A stretch of 32,443 bases of DNA, taken from the NCBI GenBank assembly GCA_945890035.1, contig CAMDCJ010000007.1, positions 1-32,443 on the forward strand, in the 5' to 3' direction. This document shows, piece after piece, positions 26,108-32,443 of the stretch; positions within the stretch are counted from its first letter, which is position 1; each line of letters opens with the position of its first letter. Under the pieces are notes generated by a model. That model saw nothing but the letters and a program-made list of their open reading frames with translations, was not told where the DNA came from and searched no databases. A program made the position numbers and the translations under genes. This stretch comes from Rickettsia typhi. Lineage in GTDB: Bacteria; Pseudomonadota; Alphaproteobacteria; Rickettsiales; UBA1997.

Positions 26108-29101
26108 ATGATTAAAAAAATACCAAAAAAATCAAAAAACCCGTTAAAAAAAAGCTCCCTCAAAAACAATTTGCCAATTTTTTATAAAATACTTCTTTCG
26201 GTATCGATTTTTTTCATTTTAATTTTATTTTATTTCGTGGTTTTGGTTTCTAGTTCGCCAAGATCGATTGACTTTGTTACTCAAAAAATTCAAGAAAATT
26301 TAGATAAAAATTTTGATAATCGTGCAAAAATTAGTAAAAGTTTTATTAATTTTACAACCTACGGAACCTTTAGAATAGAGCTTAAAGACATCAGAATTTC
26401 TTATAAGGAGTCGCAAATAAATGAAGAAAATAAAGTTGAAACCTTAGCAACTAAATATTTTAATATTCCAAAAATTGAAGCCGAATTTTCAATTCTTGAA
26501 TTAATAAGATTTAATTTTAATCCAAGTAAAATTAAAATTTTTAATCCCCAAATTGTTATTGAAAATCCAAATAATTTAATCAACATTCAAGATAAAAACG
26601 CTAGATTATCAAAGGATGATGATCAATTATTAGTTTTGATAGATTTTTTATCGTCTCTTAGAAAAAATAAAACTCCCATCGAAAATTTTGAAATAGAAGA
26701 TGCTAAAATTACTTTCAAAACTCAAAAAGTAAAATCTGTTATTATTGTAAAAAACTCAAAAATTTCTACCAAATTAAACAAAGATTCACTCGATATTTTT
26801 GCGCAAGGATTAGTTTATTTTGTTAATAATAAATCTGAATTCAAAATTGATTCAAACTGCAAGCTATCTAAGGTTGATGGCTTAAAATGTGATGCAAATA
26901 TTTTTAATTTTATACCAAATTCAATCGCTGATTTTCATCCAATATTAGAAGATTTAAACAGAATCGATACCGCCATAAATGGTTCGATAAATATTGCGAT
27001 AAATAATAGTAAAAATCTAAAAAAAATAGCCTTTAAATTTCGCGCGGACAAAGGAAGTTTTGATTTCAAAAAATTCTTTAAAGATAAAATTGAGTTTCAA
27101 CAAATGTTAATTTTGGGAGAGTTTGACGGAGCAAGAAAACTTCTTAATATTTCAAGAGTTGAGGCGGATTTGATTAGTAAAATAGCCAATCAAACCGAGA
27201 TTTCCAATCCACATTTATCGATGGGTTTTTCAATTGCGATGCTCGAAAATAATAAAAATAAATATGATTTCACGATTAAATTACAAAATGCTCTTGTTAA
27301 TGAAATTGAAAGATTTTGGCCAATAAATTTAAGTCAAAATGGAGCTCGCGATTGGGTTTTAAAAAGCGTTTCCGATGGGATTATTAAGCAGGGTTTTGCA
27401 AATTTTGTTATAGTTGATGATGGGCTTGATTCTAATCTCGAAAATCTAAACGCTCAATTTGATTTTGCGAATGTAAATTTAAATTATGACAAAGAATTTC
27501 CCGAAATAAATAATCTTTCGGGGATTGCGATGTTTACAAAAAATAATATGAAAATTATTGTGCGAGAGGGCGATGTTTTAAAAAGTAAAATCACCAATAC
27601 TGAAATCGCTATCGATGATTTTAATATGCCAATCAACATTTTGTCAATCAAGGGAAGCCTTGAAGGTAAAGGTGGCGATGGATTAAAGCATATTTCAAAA
27701 GACGAGGATTTTCAGGCAAAAATTGATAAATATATTAATGGAATTGCGCAAACGCAAATTGAAATATTCATTCCATTAATTGAAAAAATGTCCTTAAGTA
27801 AAACTTTTATTTCTGTAAAATCTAATATATATAATATTAAAAATGACAGTCTTGATGGTTCTATTAAGGTTGTTACAAAAAAAGATTTTGAATCAAATAT
27901 TTTTACAACCGATATTGATTTAAAAAATTGCGAAATAATGAATAAAGAATTGCAAATTTATAAGAATCAAGAAGAGGATGGGCGCGTAGCTTTTGATGTC
28001 GATTTAGAAAAAGATAAAATTGTTGCTTTCAAAAATATACTTCTCACAAAATCAAAAATTAATACACAAAATACTGCAAATAATTCTCAAATTAAGGGTG
28101 AAATTATTTTTGGATATAGCCCATTTAATTTATTAAAAATTAATTTAAAAAATCAGAATTTTGCTAAAAATAATTTTGATTTTAATTATAACTTTGACCA
28201 ACTCAATTCAAGCGCTAAAGTTTCCTTGAAGGGTAAATATTTTAATGCATCAAATCTTTTAAATTTAAAATTTTCCGATGATAATTCGAAGAATTCTCCT
28301 CAAAAAATTCAAATTAATATTGCGCTTGATCGACTAGAAATGGCGAATAAAAAAATCATTAATCGACTTAATTTAAATTTAAATTGTATCGAAGGAATTT
28401 GTAAGTCAGGAAATCTTAATGGCAATATCGCAAAGCAAAAAAATATTACTTTAAAAATTCAAAAAAATCCAAAAAATGAGAAAAGTGAAGAATATTTAAT
28501 AGAAGGTCAAATTGATGATGCGGGCTTTATAATCGAGGCTTTAGGGATTTCAACTTTGGTTTCAAACGGCAATGCTAAAGTTAAAATTAGGCAAAACTTA
28601 GTCAATAAAAAATTAGTTCTAGATGGTGAAATTAAAGTAAATTCAGACATTACGATATTTGAAAATGAGTCGGTTAAAAAGCTCTCAAAAAATAGTTTGT
28701 TTTCGCAAGTTAAAGACAAGATTTTTTCAAGTGAAAAAACTACTTTTGGATCAATAAATATTGAATTTTCAATCTTAGATGATGAATTAAATATTAAATC
28801 TTTGGTTGCCAATAATTTTAAAATTGGCGTTACCGCTAAAGGTAAAATTAATTTAAAAAATCAAGCCATGGAAATTAGGGGAATGATAGTTCCGGGATAT
28901 ATTATTAATAGTTTATTTGGGCTTGGTAAAATTCCAATTTTAGGTTCGGTGATTAGTGGATTGCTCACTGGGGGTGAGGGCGGTGGCATATTTAGCGTGC
29001 GTTATGAATATATTAAAAAAGCTGGCGAAAAAGAGGGAAATTTTTCCACCAACAAAGTCTCAGCATTCGTACCTTCGTCAATTACTAATTTATTTGAATA
29101 G
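26108..29101 (+). CDS. AsmA-like / DUF3971 (YhdP-like) membrane-anchored protein
   Basis: N-terminal TM, long beta-rich repetitive body, C-terminal MEIRGMIVPGYIINSLFGLGKIPILGSVISGLLTGGEGGGIFSVRYEY. Confidence 0.85.
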   Translation: MIKKIPKKSKNPLKKSSLKNNLPIFYKILLSVSIFFILILFYFVVLVSSSPRSIDFVTQKIQENLDKNFDNRAKISKSFINFTTYGTFRIELKDIRISYKESQINEENKVETLATKYFNIPKIEAEFSILELIRFNFNPSKIKIFNPQIVIENPNNLINIQDKNARLSKDDDQLLVLIDFLSSLRKNKTPIENFEIEDAKITFKTQKVKSVIIVKNSKISTKLNKDSLDIFAQGLVYFVNNKSEFKIDSNCKLSKVDGLKCDANIFNFIPNSIADFHPILEDLNRIDTAINGSINIAINNSKNLKKIAFKFRADKGSFDFKKFFKDKIEFQQMLILGEFDGARKLLNISRVEADLISKIANQTEISNPHLSMGFSIAMLENNKNKYDFTIKLQNALVNEIERFWPINLSQNGARDWVLKSVSDGIIKQGFANFVIVDDGLDSNLENLNAQFDFANVNLNYDKEFPEINNLSGIAMFTKNNMKIIVREGDVLKSKITNTEIAIDDFNMPINILSIKGSLEGKGGDGLKHISKDEDFQAKIDKYINGIAQTQIEIFIPLIEKMSLSKTFISVKSNIYNIKNDSLDGSIKVVTKKDFESNIFTTDIDLKNCEIMNKELQIYKNQEEDGRVAFDVDLEKDKIVAFKNILLTKSKINTQNTANNSQIKGEIIFGYSPFNLLKINLKNQNFAKNNFDFNYNFDQLNSSAKVSLKGKYFNASNLLNLKFSDDNSKNSPQKIQINIALDRLEMANKKIINRLNLNLNCIEGICKSGNLNGNIAKQKNITLKIQKNPKNEKSEEYLIEGQIDDAGFIIEALGISTLVSNGNAKVKIRQNLVNKKLVLDGEIKVNSDITIFENESVKKLSKNSLFSQVKDKIFSSEKTTFGSINIEFSILDDELNIKSLVANNFKIGVTAKGKINLKNQAMEIRGMIVPGYIINSLFGLGKIPILGSVISGLLTGGEGGGIFSVRYEYIKKAGEKEGNFSTNKVSAFVPSSITNLFE

Positions 29102-29110
29102 CACCATTCT

Positions 29111-29153
29111 CACTCTTAATTAGTTCGCCTTTTTGCACTTAAAGTTAAGAGTG
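29111..29153. terminator. Inverted repeat between convergent genes, candidate bidirectional terminator
   Basis: CACTCTTAA (29111-29119) / TTAAGAGTG (29145-29153). Confidence 0.45.
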
Positions 29154-29165
29154 TAATAAAAATTA

Positions 29166-29927
29166 TTAAATCTTGTGAATATGGTCGTGATTATGCGAAT
29201 AAAAAGCGATTTCCGAATTGCTTTTTAACTGTGCGGAATTGTTTAAGAGAGACAAATATTCGGGATGTTGATGAATATCTTCGGGTTTTCCATGGCAACA
29301 AACATGACGATTTATGCAATAAACCATATCAGTTTTTTGCATTACCAAATGTAAATCATGCGAAATTAATAAAATGGCACAATTCGTTGATATTCTAAGT
29401 TCTTCGAGTATTTTGTAAAACTCATTTATTGCAGAAATATCCATGAATTGCGTTGGTTCATCTAAAATTAAAATATCATTATTTCCACAAACCGCTTGCA
29501 AAAATAAAATTTTTTGAAGTTGTCCACCCGAAATTTCATGAATTTGATTATTCAAAATATTTTCAATTTTTAATCTTTTGCACCAAGATTGAAGATTTTC
29601 ATCTAAATCATTATCGTTAACAAGTTTTATAAAATTCATAACGCTCATCGGAATGGTTTTATCAACTTGAATTTTTTGAGGCATATGCCCAATTTTAATA
29701 TTTTTTTGCTTAGTAATTTTCCCGCTCGAAGCCTTTAGCGCACCAATAATAATGCGGGCTAGAGTGGTTTTGCCACCGCCATTAATCCCGATTAAAGTTT
29801 TAATTTTACCTTTTTCTAAAGTTAACGAAATATTTTCTAAAATCTTTTTGCCATCGATGGTTAGGCTGATGTTTTTAAGATCTAGCAAGATGTTATGAGT
29901 TTGATTTTTCTCTTCAATTTTATGCAT
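29166..29927 (-). CDS. znuC: Metal (zinc-type) ABC transporter ATP-binding protein, ZnuC-like
   Basis: Walker A GINGGGKTT, signature EISGGQLQKILFLQAV, Walker B ILILDEPTQFMD, H-loop SHDLH, VYCINRHVCCHGKPEDI; His-rich C-terminus HNHDHIH. Confidence 0.85.
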   Translation of the reverse strand: MHKIEEKNQTHNILLDLKNISLTIDGKKILENISLTLEKGKIKTLIGINGGGKTTLARIIIGALKASSGKITKQKNIKIGHMPQKIQVDKTIPMSVMNFIKLVNDNDLDENLQSWCKRLKIENILNNQIHEISGGQLQKILFLQAVCGNNDILILDEPTQFMDISAINEFYKILEELRISTNCAILLISHDLHLVMQKTDMVYCINRHVCCHGKPEDIHQHPEYLSLLNNSAQLKSNSEIAFYSHNHDHIHKI

Positions 29928-29993
29928 AAATTTTTTTATTTTTTATCAACATTTTGAAGAATTAATTAACTATATCAACTTTTATTGTAATTT

Positions 29994-30689
29994 TTAACGC
30001 GTAGTTTGAGTTGAAGGGTTGCTTGTTGGCATCGATCCTGAATTTACAACTGTTCCGCTTGAAGAATTTGTGACGGGCACCGTGGCGGTGTTTGAAGGTT
30101 GAACTTGATTAGGAACATAAACATTTGAGCCTTCTAAATTTTGATAATTTTTTGTTGTCCGTTCATTTTTTAATTTTTGATTTAAATCCTCAATTTCTTT
30201 TATAACACTTCTTTCTTTTTGAGATTGATATTTCTTTCGCGCCTCTTCTTTGCGAGATTTTATGCGCTCTTCACGCAATCTTTTTTGCTCTTCACGCCAT
30301 AATTTTAAAGAATTTTCTCTCGCTATATTGGAATTTTTTGCTTTAATATCAGAAAGCTCTTGTGCACTAAAATTTTTGCCATCGGAATTTTTGCTATAAA
30401 CCATTTCTTGATCATTTTCACCTTCAACTTTTTGATTATCTGGGTCAGTATCATCGGTCTCATCTGAATCTTCAGAATCTTTGACATCTTTAGAATCTTC
30501 ATTAGCTAAATCCTTCTCAACTTTTACAGGAGGATTCTTTGGAATTAAACGAATTTCAATTTCATTATCTTTTTTTATAGTTTTGGCTTCGTAAGTTTTT
30601 GAATTTATTGAAGGAATTTCTTGCGCAAAAGACGGCTTTATAAATAATAAATTTATTAAAAATATATTGAAAAATATGTTTAATTTCAT
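29994..30689 (-). CDS. Secreted, highly charged hypothetical protein
   Basis: Signal peptide MKLNIFFNIFLINLLFIKPSFAQE; acidic segment then a Lys/Arg/Glu coiled-coil-like segment and a Ser/Thr/Pro-rich tail. Confidence 0.7.
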   Translation of the reverse strand: MKLNIFFNIFLINLLFIKPSFAQEIPSINSKTYEAKTIKKDNEIEIRLIPKNPPVKVEKDLANEDSKDVKDSEDSDETDDTDPDNQKVEGENDQEMVYSKNSDGKNFSAQELSDIKAKNSNIARENSLKLWREEQKRLREERIKSRKEEARKKYQSQKERSVIKEIEDLNQKLKNERTTKNYQNLEGSNVYVPNQVQPSNTATVPVTNSSSGTVVNSGSMPTSNPSTQTTR

Positions 30690-30705
30690 CGTTAAAATAA
30701 AAATA

Positions 30706-31128
30706 TTATCTTCGTCCTTCTTGACGCATTTCTCTAGGCTGAGAAGGTTGTTGATTTTGTTGCGAGTTTTGATTTAATTCCGGCGCTTTTGGTGCGCGAT
30801 TATCCATCTGCTCTCTTCTTTCACTTCTGTTATCATTTCTAGATTCTCTTCTTTCGTTTCTATTTTCACTTCTAAATTCTTCTCTTCTTTCGTTTCTATT
30901 ATTGTTAGTACGATTTTCTCTTCTTTCTTTTGATTCGTCGCGTCTTTTTTGAATTTTTTGTTGAATTTCATCCAATCTATTTTGTCTTTTCTCTTTATTT
31001 TCACGAAGTCTTTCTTCAAAGCGTGAATCTTTTTGGTTTTGAGGATTAGATTCTAAAGGTTCTTGAGCCATTGAAGCGCTTGATAAAAGACCTAAAATTA
31101 AATTTATGATTATAAAATATTTTTTCAT
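30706..31128 (-). CDS. Secreted Arg/Glu/Asn-rich low-complexity hypothetical protein
   Basis: Signal peptide MKKYFIIINLILGLLSSASMAQE then repetitive NRNERREEFRSENRNERRESRNDNRSERREQ. Confidence 0.7.
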   Translation of the reverse strand: MKKYFIIINLILGLLSSASMAQEPLESNPQNQKDSRFEERLRENKEKRQNRLDEIQQKIQKRRDESKERRENRTNNNRNERREEFRSENRNERRESRNDNRSERREQMDNRAPKAPELNQNSQQNQQPSQPREMRQEGRR

Positions 31129-31289
31129 GACAACGAATAATTGCTTAAATTTTTTTTGAGCTTAAAAATTTTTTTTTCAAACTCAAATAAATAAGCGAAA
31201 AAATCTAGGATAATCTAATTTATGTTTTATTTCAAAAAAACCGAGGCAACAATTTAAAGAAAACATAAGATTTTTTGTCTTAAAATTAG

Positions 31290-31476
31290 GTGAATATTAT
31301 AAAATTTTATCGAGAAAAAAATTATGTTAATGGCGTGGAGTCTTTCTTTGCGTATACTACAAAAAGAAGATTAATAAAATTTAACGGCTTAACTTATAAA
31401 AAATCTATTTTTGTACTCAAAAGAAAGTGAGTGTAGATTTGACAATCGGAAATAAAATTTGTATAAATCTTTATAA
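31290..31476 (+). pseudogene. IS1595/ISXO2-like transposase C-terminal remnant
   Basis: Frame 1: REKNYVNGVESFFAYTTKRRLIKFNGLTYKKSIFVLKRK*. A shifted frame continues ESECRFDNRK*NLYKSL*, matching the usual order NGIESFW..KRRLxKFNG...LKECEFRFNNRK.NLY. Confidence 0.78.
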
Positions 31477-31534
31477 AAAAATAATTTAGAGAAATTCTCT
31501 CTAAAACTAAATATAATTTTTTTATTATTAAGAT

Positions 31535-32326
31535 ATGATTAACGAAATTATACCCAAAGAAACTCCCTCAGCCTCAGATTCGATGATTACTCCTTCTTCA
31601 TCTCAAGAATTAAATATTACACAAATATTTAAAGTTTATTTTAATCAATCTTTGGGCAATAGAGATGATTTTCAAAATAGTTTAACCGCAATTATTGAAA
31701 GTAGGCAATCAAAAATTAATAACTCACCCACTAATCAAAAGCTAACAGAAGCTCTTAATAATATAAAAGAACATGACCTCTCTCTTAAATCAAGCAATCT
31801 AGACACATCAGTGGCAGTCAAAGATTCAATTAATAAGACTCTGCAATGTTATAAAAATTATTTTTTAACTAAATTTTCTAATGATGGAACTCATGAGAAT
31901 TGTGATCCAGTTGTTAAAAATATTCTTTCTAATTTTAATGATACTAGTAATGATCCTAATGATACTACTCCAAATCTATTAAAGAGCCTAACTGTTCGTG
32001 ATAGCGATAAGCAAGCTCTTGAGGAACTATCGCGAGTTCTAAATAATTACTTAGCAGGATTGGCAATAGAAACAGAATCAAAAATAAATAATAAAGATAA
32101 GCTCGCAGACCAAAAAGATAATGTCGATAAAATTAAAAATATTTTAGCAGTTTTTCCAGGTGGTGTTAATTCGGCTGGCATGAATCAAGTTCAGTTTGCT
32201 TGTATCGGTGGAAGTGCGGAAAGAGTTGAGGAAGCAATTTTGGTATTAAAGGATTCATCGCCAGAAGTAAAGTCTATGCAATCTGCTATCGATATCGAGA
32301 GCGTCCATAATTCCGTGTCAATTTAA
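31535..32326 (+). CDS. Hypothetical protein, no signal peptide
   Basis: 263-aa ORF with coding-like composition; C-terminal FPGGVNSAGMNQVQFACIGGSAERVEEAIL. Confidence 0.65.
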   Translation: MINEIIPKETPSASDSMITPSSSQELNITQIFKVYFNQSLGNRDDFQNSLTAIIESRQSKINNSPTNQKLTEALNNIKEHDLSLKSSNLDTSVAVKDSINKTLQCYKNYFLTKFSNDGTHENCDPVVKNILSNFNDTSNDPNDTTPNLLKSLTVRDSDKQALEELSRVLNNYLAGLAIETESKINNKDKLADQKDNVDKIKNILAVFPGGVNSAGMNQVQFACIGGSAERVEEAILVLKDSSPEVKSMQSAIDIESVHNSVSI

Positions 32327-32327
32327 G

Positions 32328-32369
32328 AGCTAGCTTAAAATAAGCGTCAGCTTATTTTAAATGCTAGCT
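32328..32369. terminator. Strong stem-loop after the 31535-32326 ORF
   Basis: AGCTAGC-TTAAAATAAGC-GTCA-GCTTATTTTAA-at-GCTAGCT, 18-bp stem with a 2-nt bulge. Confidence 0.7.
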
Positions 32370-32398
32370 AATTTTATCAACTTAAATTGACAATAATT

Positions 32399-32443
32399 AT
32401 GATTAAAAAACAAAAATTACATCTTGAACAAACCTCAGATTAT
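32399..32443 (+). CDS. Start of an ORF truncated by the window end
   Basis: ATG AAA-rich start MIKKQKLHLEQTSDY, open to the window edge. Confidence 0.4.
   Translation, partial: MIKKQKLHLEQTSDY

Noticed and set aside
29930-29993. Zur-type operator upstream of the znuC-like gene
   Set aside because: No convincing palindromic Zur box was visible in the AT-rich leader.

Overview
AT-rich alphaproteobacterial chromosomal window, plausibly from a host-associated lineage related to Rickettsiales or Holosporales (inferred from gene content; not proven). Most of it is housekeeping: xseB, purF, a soluble lytic transglycosylase, NDUFA12-mlaD-DUF2155, rpe, tRNA-Arg(CCG), pdxJ, an MFS transporter, dxs, ygfZ, TauE/SafE plus TIGR02186, a universal stress protein, murJ, a TrmA/RlmD-like methyltransferase, a cysteine synthase, an SRP RNA (ffs) upstream of dnaX, a REC-domain protein, an AsmA/DUF3971 protein and a znuC-like ABC ATPase. 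The accessory or odd parts are: (1) an ankyrin protein with a C-terminal region carrying a CE-clan-like His/Asp/Gln/Cys pattern and a bipartite NLS-like tail; (2) a ~29-bp tandem repeat, open in all three forward frames, sitting in a truncated ORF; (3) an overlapping operon of five divergent paralogous small lipoproteins sharing a G-[WYF]-x2-G-C core; (4) a ~450-bp nested inverted-repeat (MITE-like) element; (5) a palindrome-dense ffs-dnaX intergenic region with a 27-bp direct repeat; (6) a response regulator fused to what looks like a degenerate PleC/DivJ-type kinase module; (7) a TrmA/RlmD-like enzyme that has lost all Fe-S cysteines; and (8) a frameshifted IS1595/ISXO2-like transposase remnant. 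The best candidate for an undescribed system is the five-lipoprotein operon. No computation or database search was run. All family calls are by eye.
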